Below are positions 44,549 to 54,490 of a stretch of 64,000 nt of DNA, one piece after another. Position 1 is the stretch's first letter. The number at the start of each line of letters is the position of its first letter. The stretch is from Ochotona curzoniae (taxonomy: Eukaryota > Chordata > Mammalia > Lagomorpha > Ochotonidae), in NCBI RefSeq assembly GCF_017591425.1, contig NW_024466218.1, positions 8,176,001-8,240,000 of the forward strand, written 5' to 3'. The notes below the pieces were generated by a model that searched no databases, was not told the DNA's origin, and worked only from the letters and a program-made list of their open reading frames with translations. Both the position numbers and the translations under genes were made by a program.

Positions 44549-44844
44549 ACTTGAGTCTCATTTTATTCTGAAAGGTAAAGTTACAGAGAAACAGAGATGG
44601 AGAGAGCTCTATCCACCAATTCACTCTACAAATAGCCAGGAGCCAGGAACTTCTTTTTAAGGTCCGTCATGTGGGTTCTGGAGCTTAAGGCCTTAGGCCA
44701 TCCTCCCTTGCTTTCCCAAGCCCATTAGCATGGAGCTGGATCAGCTGTGGAGCGGCTAGCTGGTGCCTATGTGGGATGCTAATGCTGTAGGTGATAGTTT
44801 ATACGATACACTGTAGCACCAGCCATGAGACTTGAGTCTCATTT
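44549..44844 (-). mobile_element. CSINE with perfect 15-bp target-site duplication
   Basis: ACTTGAGTCTCATTT occurs exactly at 44,549-44,563 and 44,830-44,844, enclosing a reverse-strand SINE (44,564-44,829): inverted tail TATTCTGAAAGGTAAAG, AGCCAGGAGCCAGGAACTTC, CTTTCCCAAGCCCATTAGCA, GGAGCTGGATCAGCTGTGGA, inverted head ATACACTGTAGCACCAGCC. The perfect duplication contrasts with a moderately mutated body. Confidence 0.95.
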
Positions 44845-45884
44845 ACAATGCCTACCCAGCCTGTGAAGCAGAGAAGCCATGGTTTCCTCTAGGGAGTGTT
44901 GTTCTATTCTCATAGGTATCAAACATACAAAGCAACAAAGAGCAGAGAATATTCTACCCACTCCTCAGGTTTGCAGCCTAACTGTTCAGAGATAGGATAG
45001 CTGTTCCACTGGCAGATGGTTCAATGTGCCACTCAGCCTAAGGAATTTGTTGTCAAGGTTAGAGGCTTCAGCCAGCATCCAACACACTGCTCCCAAGAAC
45101 CTGCTTCTTGCTCCATTCTAGAAAGCAGCTTTGAGAGGGCCGTACTTGACATCCACAATTCAGTCAGAGGCCAGGCCTGAGTCAAGTAAAAATCAAATCA
45201 GGCAATCTCCCAGGTTACCAATGAGAAAATCAAAAGGGAAAAGCTGGGGTCAACTCAGATACACAGATGTGCAGAGATTTCTTTAAGATAGAAAATCTGC
45301 TTTACATTGACAGACTTAAAGATCATGTTATAGGGATGGGTTCACCTGGGAACAGGACTTGCTTCCACTCACGTGCCATGATTTCAACCAGCTCTTCCAA
45401 GATATCCTCTAAGCTATATCACCTCATTCACAAGACTGACCTTTTCTGATCACTGAACCTGGCCGATCACTTTCTAAGTCTATTTTTCACTGTATATCAA
45501 ACTTTAAGTCACAAGTACCCTATGGCAATAGTCCTAAACAGCTAATGTAATCTCATGTTCATCATATAGGTGTGTATTTGTGATCTCCACAACCTATCCA
45601 TTGACTGCGTGGCTTTTGGAATCTTCTTTTAAAGGTTTTCACAGTAGCTTCCAAAATTAGTAATGGGGGGGGGGGGTCACCTTATTTCAGTCTCTGCTCA
45701 GATACCCCTTACCAACGTGGCCTTCTGCCCCTGCCAGCCGCTACCTCCTTGTCTGCTTTATTTTGTTTGAGAACTCATCTTCAGAAATTCTATCTTCCCT
45801 GTGGAGACAGAAATTTTGTCTTTCTTCCCCTCCTGTCTGCTTCTTAGAATGGTATATAGTACATAGAAAGCCTAATACTTCTTA
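44845..45884. other. Unassigned, with a G12 run at 45,665-45,676
   Basis: No repeat family recognised. The homopolymer of 12 G is the same length as the one at 23,766. A 60-codon frame at 45,267 has no domain. Confidence 0.5.
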
Positions 45885-46175
45885 AAAATTGATTTGTGAG
45901 GTAAAGACACCAAATCAGAAAGATGAAGAGAGAGCTTCAATCTATGGATTCACTCATCAAATGCCTAAAACAGGGCTAGGTTGGGGACAAAGCTAGAGCC
46001 AGGAATTCACTCCAGTTGTCCTACATGGATAGCAGGAGTTCAGTTATTTGAACCATCTCCCCTGCCTCCCAGGGTTTATATTACCAGGAAGCTGGAGCCA
46101 GGAGTTACAGCAAGGAATAGAACTCCGGCATTCCAATGAGGGACATGGCATCTGGACTTCCAGCTAAAGATCATC
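45885..46175 (-). mobile_element. Older lagomorph SINE, reverse strand
   Basis: TTGATTTGTGAGGTAAAGAC, GGATTCACTCATCAAATGCC, AAAGCTAGAGCCAGGAATTC, GTTATTTGAACCATCTCCCC, GGAAGCTGGAGCCAGGAGTT and inverted head near GGGACATGGCATCTGGACTT. Confidence 0.82.
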
Positions 46176-46317
46176 TCTTTCAATATTTATTTTTGATCAA
46201 AAAGTAGTTCTAGAAATGAACACTAAATTATGTTAAATGGATATACACACCCAATTTTATTATACATTTTATAACATTTTATAAAATCTATGTATGAAAT
46301 AATATAAAATTTTATAG

Positions 46318-46428
46318 ATGCTTCAAAAACTTCAGGGAAAATGCATATTATGGGCAACATACGCATGAATTTAAAAGTTCATTTTGGCACAAAATATGAA
46401 TCCTATTTTTTCAAGTACTCTGATACAT
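46318..46428. mobile_element. Mariner-like MITE, copy 3, most complete
   Basis: GATGCTTCAAAAACTTCAGG begins it, GGAAAATGCATATTATGGGC follows, then GCATGAATTTAAAAGTTCAT, TTTTGGCACAAAATATGAAT and TTTTTTCAAGTACTCTG. This is the usual layout: CTTCAAAAAGTTCATGGAAAA end, TGCATATTATG, central (T)TTTGCACCAAAAT, and a CTTTTTGAAGTACTCT end. No frame. Confidence 0.7.
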
Positions 46429-46632
46429 GTACATAAAATTCTATTGAATTACATCTACAAGCATGTGAAAAACTATATTAAGCTTGACTTATACTAAATA
46501 ATTATTTAAGTGTTATTACAAGTATTCTTGAAGTATTAAAAGTGATTTCTAAACAATGCTTTCCTGAAAAATAATACTTTACAGTATAATCAAGAGAACA
46601 TCCTGCAGAATGATAAAAGAATTGGTGTTTTG

Positions 46633-46728
46633 TATGGAAATGATAGTCTTACCCACTTTCCTGTAGCCCTTGAACCTTTTTACCCCAATTAACTGTGTAA
46701 AGATTGTCAAAAATACAATTAAGAAAAA
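46633..46728 (+). pseudogene. Mini-retrocopy: 96-bp A-tailed insert between 18-bp direct repeats
   Basis: AAAAGAATTGGTGTTTTG occurs exactly at 46,615-46,632 and 46,729-46,746. The segment between starts TATGGAAATGATAGTCTTAC and ends ACAATTAAGAAAAAA, i.e. non-repetitive sequence with an A tail. This is the signature of L1-mediated retrotransposition of a 5'-truncated RNA, probably an mRNA 3' UTR tail (AATACA lies shortly before the A run). The parent is not recognised; it is not a CSINE, and no L1 3' end, U-snRNA or Y RNA is evident. Confidence 0.85.
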
Positions 46729-46746
46729 AAAAGAATTGGTGTTTTG

Positions 46747-47724
46747 GAGGGAGAAGTAGCAATGACATGTGGTTCATGCTTGAAAGAAGAAATCTTAAGG
46801 AACTAACCAAGTGGCTGTTGCCATCATCGCAGGTCACCAGCAAGCAACAGAACTTGGACTTCTAGAAGTACCAGTGTGAACTTCAGGGACTGCTAAGAAG
46901 CCACTGTCTATAACGTGCAAAGCACATGGCATTGTTAAGTCAGAGCAGTGCATGGTTTGGCCTTTCGGTATTCACATAAGGAATGGGGAGATGCGAAACA
47001 GCAAGAGGTCAAAGGATCCTGGACTTACTGAAGGTCAAGGTCAAAAGGTAAAGTTAGTATTAAGCCACATACATCTCAAAAAGTCACATTCCCTAATTAT
47101 CTACTTCTCTTACGCTTCTCTGCTTGGTCACAGGCAGTCCACCCAGATAGTCTATCCAACTTTTGAATGTAGCATAAAAATTTTTCCCTGCTCTTCCTGA
47201 AGATTCCTGGAAGACATAGGAGAGACAGATGTCACTCTCTCCTGCATCCTGAGGACAACACATTTCCCAGCCCCATTACAAAGAATCAGCAGTGCTTGGA
47301 AGAGGGGAGAGTGGGTTGTCAGCCAGAAGAGTTCTTATGCCCTCTGAGAAGGCTGTATTTGATTTCATAATTCATGATGCTCTGGAAAACCTCCAGAAGT
47401 GCTCTGTGTGTGACTCCCTTCAGGAGACAAATATGGCCGCTGTTACAGGCAATGGAGATCTTCTTCATCATTTCCCCTGCCATTGCCAATTTTTGGTGGT
47501 GATTTGCAATGTGATTCCTACATACCAGGACTTTTCCTCCTGCAAATATCATTGGGAAACTTCTATCGCACCTGAAACAGTCTAAGTGGATCTTCTCATT
47601 CAGAAATTAAAGCTGCTTTCATAAAAACAGAGCTGTGCTTCTAGGCATTCTTGCAGTGATGTGCCAACTTGAAGCTCTTCATGCTTTTATTTCTCCTCTT
47701 TAAGTCTTCATGGGGTGGGGGGTT
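46747..47724. other. Unassigned non-coding sequence
   Basis: The 97-codon forward and 77-codon reverse frames (47,292-47,585 and 47,319-47,552) overlap and show no domain. No repeat recognised. Confidence 0.5.
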
Positions 47725-47965
47725 GGTAAGTGCATTCTCAGCTAGTAGGTCACTCTATCCAAATGCCCTCTACGGTCAGGAGCCATGAAATGAATCCAGG
47801 CTTCTCAAATAGGTTTCAGGGACTCAATTAGTTGAACCATCACTGCTACCTCCTGGGGCATGTGTCTGCAGTAAGCTGAAGCAAGAAGTTGGAGCTAAGG
47901 AGTAATCCAGGCATTATGAGATAGGACACTGGCATTCAAGTGCTAGGTTAAATGTACTCTCCTCT
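47725..47965 (-). mobile_element. Older lagomorph SINE, reverse strand
   Basis: CTCTACGGTCAGGAGCCATG, AATGAATCCAGGCTTCTCAA, GTTGAACCATCACTGCTACC, CTGAAGCAAGAAGTTGGAGC and the inverted head TGCTAGGTTAAATGTACTCT. The tail side is eroded into G-rich text. Confidence 0.8.
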
Positions 47966-50477
47966 TTAAAAGAAAAAGAAGATGAGGAAGAAATAGGTCC
48001 AGAAAACAGCCCTCAGACATACTCACTTAAATTGGTGATGAAGCCAACACCACAGATTATATGAGGAGTTAGATATATGTTGTAAGAAATGATTCACAGT
48101 CTCGTGACAATGTAATTTATGCAAAGAGAGATGCTAATTTCCATAGATCCTGATTTATTTCATTAATAATTCTTACAAGCAGTATATTCTGTTATTACTG
48201 AACTTATTTTAGATCAGTAAATTTTCAAATTGGCTTATGATCAATTCGTAAAAATACTGGAAGTCATCAGACATGTAATAAATTGTCCCATGGAGTCATA
48301 TATAGCTGCTATGTAACAGTATTTTGAAATGATATTGGTTTTAATCAGCTACCAAAAAAAAGAGGGTGAAATTTATACCATTCTGTTTCATTTAGATTAT
48401 AAAATTCACTAGGGAAATCAAGGAATCCAATAGCTGATAGGAGTTCTTAATAGCAATTGCAGTAAAACACATTTCACTGCTTGAAATTTGTGAGCCTCAA
48501 TTAATCATGGGCTCAAATAGTTTTTAGAAGTGTTTTATAATCCAAATATTACTATCTCAGGAAGACACTCCAGTGTGTTTATTAATACATATCTACTTGT
48601 GAGCTCTCCTTGACCTTCATCCTCATGCCTTACAGCTCAGCAGGCTTCAAGCAAGACGCCAGAGCTCCTGCGCAGTCTAATTGCATGAATTTCAGTTATC
48701 CCACACTGCTTGTTCTGGATAAATCTTGAAGAAAAATAACACCCTCACCCTCCTTAATGCCAATAGGATATGCAGTGATTATATTCTTGGAATGTTGCAG
48801 CCTTCTCTTTTAACTTCCCATTTAAAACAATTACTTTCCCAGTCCCTCTCCTTCCATTCCACAGGCATACTCACTTGAATAAGATGTACATACAAGGATC
48901 TGTTCTCCAGAGCATTACTCCACTAAGAAGTTGCCACGTCCTGCTATCTCTGTCATCTGTACTCCAAGCTCAGCTCTGCCCAGTCCAGCACGGTTGCCCC
49001 TACACTCACAATGGTACACAGTACTTAGCAGATGAACAAACTTCTCATCTAACCCCCTCCTGCCTTCTGAGACCATCATTATAGAAAGACAAAACTTCCA
49101 AAGGAGGGTAGAAACTAACCAGAATGTGATTTAACCCATTTGCTGAAACAGATAAGGAGAAATGGCAGTAATTCCAAATCTCTTGCCTTGGCATTCAAGG
49201 CTGTCCACACTCTAGCCTCACCCTTACCTGCGTGCATTCTTATCTCCTGCTATTGAGTTAATCTAATTAATTGATGCCCAAAACACCTGGTCCTTGTCCT
49301 GCCCCTGCTTTTCTACTTCTACTATCAATCTAGAGCACCCTGTCCTGTCCCTAGCCTCAACTATCCAGAAGCCCGCCAACATGAAGCCCAGTGAGGGAAG
49401 TAATAACACAGACTACAGCATCAATGAAAAGCAGAATCATGACAGTGGACAAATCTCCAAGCAGTTACTTCCTTTTTAGTGTAAGGGAGATAACCTAGAT
49501 GCCAGATAATACTACTATGTACAGAAATAGATCCAGAGCCACTGTCAAAGCACTAGTTACCAGCACACCTGAGAAATCACAATATGTACAAACAGATGCC
49601 CCTGTTGAACTTGGAGCTAAGTAGAGAGTGTTAACGTGGTTGCAGTTCTCATCTAGCCTACCATGGGGTTTCATTGTGTGGCAAAGGTTAACTCTGAAGG
49701 CAGCAAGAGAGAGGGAAGTTTTGTCTTTCCAAATGTAGAAGGTGATAATGCTCTCTGTCACCAGCATTGTTCACAGGAACAAAACAATCCATTGCTTAAG
49801 AGGTGGATGTGCTCTAAACTACAACAGGAAGGCACCTGAAACGTCTTTGGATGGAGGCCCATCCTGTCCTTCCAGTGTTGGCTGCATCTGATAAACTCGC
49901 ACTAAGCACCTCCTTCCCACATAATTTCCCACATGCAAAGCTAAAATACTGCATCATGGACATCTTCATGGAAATAAAAAACTCCATGGATGGTGCACTT
50001 GGAGAATTGGCATGGTGAAAGAGAGCGGCACTGAGACTACAATTACAAAGAGGGAAGCTCATTGAATGGTAGGGAGAGGTGATGAAGAATCCGCTTCCAT
50101 CCTCACCATTTACCTGGCTCACCTACTACCCCAGGGCAGATGACACTTACCAAGGAGTGAACCAGAGACATCTCCAACTCAGCCATTCTACACCTACGCT
50201 CATCAGATCCCTTCTTGCCACACACACCCTTCCACACCACCTGCCCATGGACAGAGCTGTCCTTAAAGTCCTGGTTGCTTGCATACCACCTTTCAAAAGA
50301 GGCTACAACACATTGCATTATGTGTGTTACTAGTTTTGCCCCTTCCTTTTCACTGTAGGAATCTATGACAAAGCCTTTGGCATCTGGAACTGACCAATCA
50401 GCCAGAGGGAGACAGAGAAACAGTGGGCAAGGAGAAAAGCCTGCTTCTCAGCCACGAGGAAGATTTATAGTCACTGA
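47966..50477. other. Long unassigned stretch; AT-rich part may be conserved
   Basis: No SINE or LINE over 2.5 kb. 48,100-48,560 is AT-rich with an octamer-like ATGCTAAT at 48,131-48,138, TTCATTAATAATTC and CTCAATTAATCATGG, a composition seen in distal enhancers but not proof of one. 102- and 84-codon frames near 49,814-50,333 overlap on opposite strands and are not credible. Confidence 0.4.
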
Positions 50478-50762
50478 GGCAGGGGTGCGTGCTGTTGGCT
50501 AAGATGCTGATTAAGACACTAACATTCTACACTGCAATGCTTGGGTTCAAGTCTGGCTCTGACTCCTGACTCAGCTTCCTGTTACTGCAGACCCTGGGAA
50601 AAAGCAAGTGAGAGTGCAAGTTAACTGAGTGTCTGTCACATGCATGATTCATAAATTAATTTCTGGCTTCAGGCCCAGCCGGGCCCCCATCATTGGCAAA
50701 AATTAAGAAGTTTTCTCTCTCCCTTTCCTGACTCCCTCATTTCTCAAAACTTAAAAAACAAA
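50478..50762 (+). mobile_element. Older lagomorph SINE
   Basis: GTGCGTGCTGTTGGCTAAGA head, CTTGGGTTCAAGTCTGGCTC (B-box region), GACTCAGCTTCCTGTTACTG, AGGCCCAGCCGGGCCCCCAT, ending CTCAAAACTTAAAAAACAAA. Confidence 0.82.
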
Positions 50763-50879
50763 TATAGGCAAAATGTTCTATCTAACTTACTTTTTTGCTT
50801 TAATTTGCTGTAGTTGTAAAATCCTTTAATTTTTTTTTCATTTTTTAAATTATTTTATGATACAGTTGCATAGACTCTG

Positions 50880-50912
50880 CACTTGATCTTAGCCAAAAGG
50901 CCGAGAAGTGAT
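50880..50912 (-). pseudogene. RNU2 (fragment): U2 snRNA 5' fragment (nt 1-33), 3'-truncated retropseudogene
   Basis: The reverse strand from 50,912 reads ATCACTTCTCGGCCTTTTGG then CTAAGATCAAGTG, which equals U2 snRNA nucleotides 1-33 with one change (C for G at U2's CpG, giving ATCAC for ATCGC). It stops there, with no Sm site or later stem-loops. Direct repeats flank it: TTGCATAGACTCT (50,866-50,878) and TTGTATAGATTCT (50,912-50,924), 11 of 13 matching. There is no A tail. Starting exactly at the cap site and ending early fits the known class of tailless, 3'-truncated snRNA pseudogenes. It cannot function as U2. Confidence 0.9.
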
Positions 50913-51219
50913 TGTATAGATTCTGGAATCTTCCTTATCCCCTTCCCAACCCTCTGAGTTCCCATATATTATTACAATAATATAGCTCTTCATAAATAGC
51001 CATAAGTCTATCATTCTGCTATTTAAGTGTATCCTAACATTGTTTGGCAGAGTCCAGCATCCTAGGAATTTACAACACCATGAAGTTAAATAACATGCCA
51101 CTGAATGACTAATGTGTCACTGAAGAAATAAAAAATGGAAATCAACAACCTTCTTAAAGAAAATGATGATATTGTATTACCTATGAATCAGTGAAAATTT
51201 TAATATGAGAAAAAAACTG

Positions 51220-51428
51220 TTTTGAAGAAATGAAAATAAAAGCAAAGACGTCAAAATCCTTGAGATATAGTTTCCACTGATGTTTGTTGGTGAGATGTAT
51301 CCCTGTAGACAACGGATAGACGGGTTTTGTTTTTTGATCTGATCTACTAATCTAAGATGTTTGATTGATAAACTTAAGCTGTTTACATTCAGGGTTAATG
51401 TGGAAAAGCAGTAATTTTGTCCTGTCAT
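51220..51428 (-). pseudogene. L1 ORF2 N-terminal fragment (endonuclease start)
   Basis: The frame opens at the ATG at 51,428 and includes LTLNVNSLSLSIK and RLVDQIKKQNPSIRCLQ, the beginning of the L1 endonuclease domain (compare LTLNINGLN and W/QIKxQDPSxCCLQET). ORF2 normally codes for endonuclease and reverse transcriptase of about 1,250 residues; here only about 70 codons remain and the catalytic residues of the reverse transcriptase are absent. Non-functional. Confidence 0.85.
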
Positions 51429-51539
51429 TTTAGCAATGGGTTGCTCATTGTTCAATTTGGTCTTCTGCTGTCATTTTACTGGGACGTTCTTCACATTTGC
51501 TTTTGCTTTTGTTGGGTGCTATTCCTCTTCTCTGTCAAG

Positions 51540-52441
51540 GGAATATCTTGAAATATCATTTATAGCACAGGTGTGGAAGAGGCATATTCCTTGAGCTTTT
51601 ATTTACCGTGGAAGAATTTTATTTCATTTCAAAGATAAAGGAAAGCTCTGTTTGGTACATTATTCTGGACCAACAATTTTCTCCTTTTATAATCTGGAAT
51701 ATGTCATTCCATTCTCTTCTTCTCTTCTTTAGGGTTTCCTATGAGAAATCAGCTGTGAGTCTAATTGGGCTTCCTCTATATGTCAATTGATTTTTTTTTT
51801 TCACATGCACATTTAAGGATCTTTTCTTATGCTCAACTAAAGAGAGCTTGATTATCATGCGTCACGGTGAAGATCACTTTTGATCAATCCTATTGCGAGT
51901 TCTGTACTCCTCCTGCATATTGTTTACCAATTCTTTCTACACAATAGGAACATTTTTGGTTGCTATTTCATTGAATACATTTTTAAGCCTAGCTTCTCTT
52001 TCTGCACCTTTTCAAACTTCCAAAACTCTTAAATTTGGACTTTTAATAGTGTCTCTTAATTCCTGAATGCTTTTTTCAGCTTGATCCAGTTCCACTTTCC
52101 ATTTTTCGATTGTTTCCCCACTGTAGCAAGTAATACCTTCCAATTCTGGGATTTTTTTCTCCTGCTTCATTCATTCTATTTTTGAGCATTTCCACTGAAT
52201 TTTTAATTTGCTCCACTGTGTCCTTCATTTCTAATAATTCTACCTGATTTTGTTTCAGTGTTGCTATTTACTATGTGACATATTCCTTGAATTCCTGTAA
52301 ATGCTTCTCATTGTTAATAAGAAGCTTTATAATAAGTTTTTTAAGTTCCTTAGCTCCCATTTCATTGATGTCTTCCTCAGTTAACTCTGAGGTTGGTAAA
52401 GGTTTTTTCTCCTTTATAGGGGAGTCGTAAATAATATTCAT
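51540..52441 (-). pseudogene. L1 ORF1 pseudogene (RNA-binding chaperone)
   Basis: The start codon is at 52,441. The first part reads through TSELTEEDINEMGAKELKKL, then meets two adjacent in-frame stops (TAG TAA) about 60 codons in. Beyond these the coiled-coil part (QVELLEMKDTVEQIKNSVE), the RRM start (IQELRDTIKSPNLR) and the C-terminal domain (TYRGSPIRLTADFS, KRREWNDIFQIIK) are recognisable with further stops and shifts. ORF1p normally binds L1 RNA as a trimer. Broken beyond function. Confidence 0.88.
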
Positions 52442-52819
52442 TGTACCTCTGTCTCTTCTTTTGCTCTTAGTTGGTCATTGTACTTCTGGTTGGCAGATTT
52501 TTCTCCTTACAGCAGGTTTCTAAGCTGTGTCACCCACAGATCTACAGTTCAATTTTACTGATTGTGGGTGGTACCCAGTTCTTCATTTGTAGTCACTTGT
52601 GCCACTCCCTCCAGTGAGTTTCAGGCCTAAGCTCTCATGTTAGACTTCTGCCATAGTCACTGTAGCCCCAGCTCCTGGTTCACTACTCTCTACCTCCCAG
52701 GATACCGTGCTGTGGCCACACCATTGTCTGCACAACCTTCTGGTTCTACCAGTTCCCAGGATTAGGGAAACATAAGGTATTCTAAATAACTGAGCTGTTG
52801 GTGATGCTGATCTTGCCAG

Positions 52820-53280
52820 AACCTGCTGGCTGCTAGGACTGAGGTCTACCTGGACATATTTTGGATGGGACCCAAAGGATACCAAGGTTATTACTATTTT
52901 CCCAGTGAGAGCAGTGCAGTACCGAGTTGGAAGTGGTTTTCACCCAGTTCAGCTCATGCACAGCTCACTGTTGTCCATCCAGTCCAACAGCCTTTGCCAT
53001 ACTATACAAAATGGTGAATGACAGGGCACTGGTGGAGTTCTGGGTCTGCTGGCCATTAATTCTGAGGGATACCTGGATCTATTTTGGGTGGAACCTGTAG
53101 GATGTCATGTCAGTACTCCTTTCCCTTAGGACCAGTGCAATGCATCGAGCCAGAAATTAGTTTGCTCTCGTTTAGCACGTGCACAGCTTGCTGTTGTCCC
53201 TCCAGTCCCACAGTCTTTGCCTCACTACACAAAATGACACCTGATGTGGCACTTGTGGGGTCTTGGCTGTGAAATCCACC
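52820..53280 (-). repeat. Two-unit tandem repeat in the L1 5' UTR, period about 223 bp
   Basis: Forward text TGGACATATTTTGGATGGGA (52,851) recurs as TGGATCTATTTTGGGTGGAA (53,074). CACAGCTCACTGTTGTCCAT recurs as CACAGCTTGCTGTTGTCCCT; CAACAGCCTTTGCCATACTA as CCACAGTCTTTGCCTCACTA. Units of this kind, as in mouse L1 monomers, can act as a modular internal promoter. Similarity between units is moderate, so they were distinct before insertion. Confidence 0.8.
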
Positions 53281-53796
53281 CTGTTCCTGCACTACCTGCT
53301 TGGGGTGTGCTGCTCTGTCTCTGTTTCTGGTTGTATCACACAAATCAACAGGATGGGAAGTTCTTTTGCCTCGGTTCACCTCCTGAGCTCCCAAATAATT
53401 TCCCATCTCACCTGGCTGGTGGTTAAGCTTAGATCACCACTCACAGACTGCTGCTGGGGTAATTTGTTCACTGCAACACCACTCTGCTGTCTCTGATGCT
53501 TCGCCTTGTCCATGAGTCTCCAGGTACCCTTCTGCTGCCAGCCTCTCCTCTCTGCTTCACCCTAGCTAATGATTCTCCATCTGTTTAAATGTGTCCTTAC
53601 CCTATTCCACCATCTTGATTCCCCTCTATCTGTTTTTAAAACCTAATGTTCATATACGATTCCACAAAATTTTATCACATTCAGAGAAAAAAACAGAGTA
53701 TTGAAACCAAAAGGCATTTTGACAAATAACATGGTCTCGAGGTTTTGCCAAACTTCTAAAGTCATAAGAAACTTAAATATAAAAGGTACATTTCAA

Positions 53797-54010
53797 GAAG
53801 AGATTATGGCAGAGCAGGTTAAGTCACTGTCTATAGGTTTACATCCCATATGGGTGTCAGTTCGAGTCCCTGCTGCTCCACTTCTAATCCACTTGGAAAA
53901 GCAACGAAGGACACTACAGTTCTTAGGCCCCTAAATCCACATATGAGAGTCACAAGAAGCTTCAGGCTTCAGCCTCCTCCAGTAACTCTGCCTTTCAAAT
54001 TAAAAACAAA
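53797..54010 (+). mobile_element. CSINE-family SINE, shortened
   Basis: TTATGGCAGAGCAGGTTAAG, TTTACATCCCATATGGGTGT, CAGTTCGAGTCCCTGCTGCT (good B box GTTCGAGTCC), ACTTCTAATCCACTTGGAAA, then a CTGCCTTTCAAATTAAAAAC tail. The second half lacks the GGCCATTTGGGGAGTGAA segment. Confidence 0.88.
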
Positions 54011-54269
54011 AACAGGACTGCTTAGTATTTGTTGGTTTGTTTACATTTTCTTCTGTTCCTTGTTATTAACTACTTTATACCTGTCATCTATGGATACTGA
54101 ATACTGCCACCTAATGAAGTGTTAAACATGTGAGAAAAATAAACAAAATAAATTAAAATCCCTAAAAAGTGTAAATATAAACACGTATACATTATACACA
54201 ACAGAGTAGATATCCGGTTAAAATCAGCAATCTGTATTGAAGAATTTTTATATTTAATAAATGCTCCTT

Positions 54270-54490
54270 TAGTGTTTAACATATGCCAGGCCATTGCTTT
54301 AAAGATTAAGAAAGACAAACCTGTTCTTACAGCAAAGACATGTATGTCATTATTATGCCCATTTTCCAGCTGAAAAAGAAGTACATGGAATTGATGTAAC
54401 TTCTCCCTGGTCACAGAAAGAATAAGTAACTCCTAAGGTTAGGATTACAAACCCAGATCATATGGCTCCAGGGTCCACCCTAGTCACAGA
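54270..54490 (+). mobile_element. MIR ancient SINE
   Basis: TAACATATGCCAGGCCATTG, ATTATTATGCCCATTTTCCA, CCCTGGTCACAGAAAGAATA, AGTAACTCCTAAGGTTAGGA, TTACAAACCCAGATCATATG and GCTCCAGGGTCCACCCT follow the MIR consensus order well (TTATCCCCATTTTACAGATG; AAGGTCACACAGCTAGTAAG; TTCGAACCCAGG; CTCCAGAGTCC). Confidence 0.88.

Larger units (their letters stand above)
51220..53640 (-). mobile_element. L1 LINE: 5' UTR, ORF1 and start of ORF2 only
   Basis: Read on the reverse strand, the element runs from about 53,640 (GGGAATCAAGATGGTGGAAT, the usual kind of L1 5' end) through a 1.2-kb 5' UTR, a broken ORF1 (52,441 to about 51,540), a short gap and the first 70 or so codons of ORF2 (from 51,428), then similarity stops near 51,220. 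Most of ORF2, the 3' UTR and the A tail are absent. Normal L1 loss is at the 5' end, so this copy is the reverse of usual and probably reflects a later deletion or rearrangement. Confidence 0.88.

Noticed and set aside
50829..50849. A tail of the U2 fragment
   Set aside because: The T-rich text lies outside the left direct repeat (50,866-50,878), so it does not belong to the insertion.
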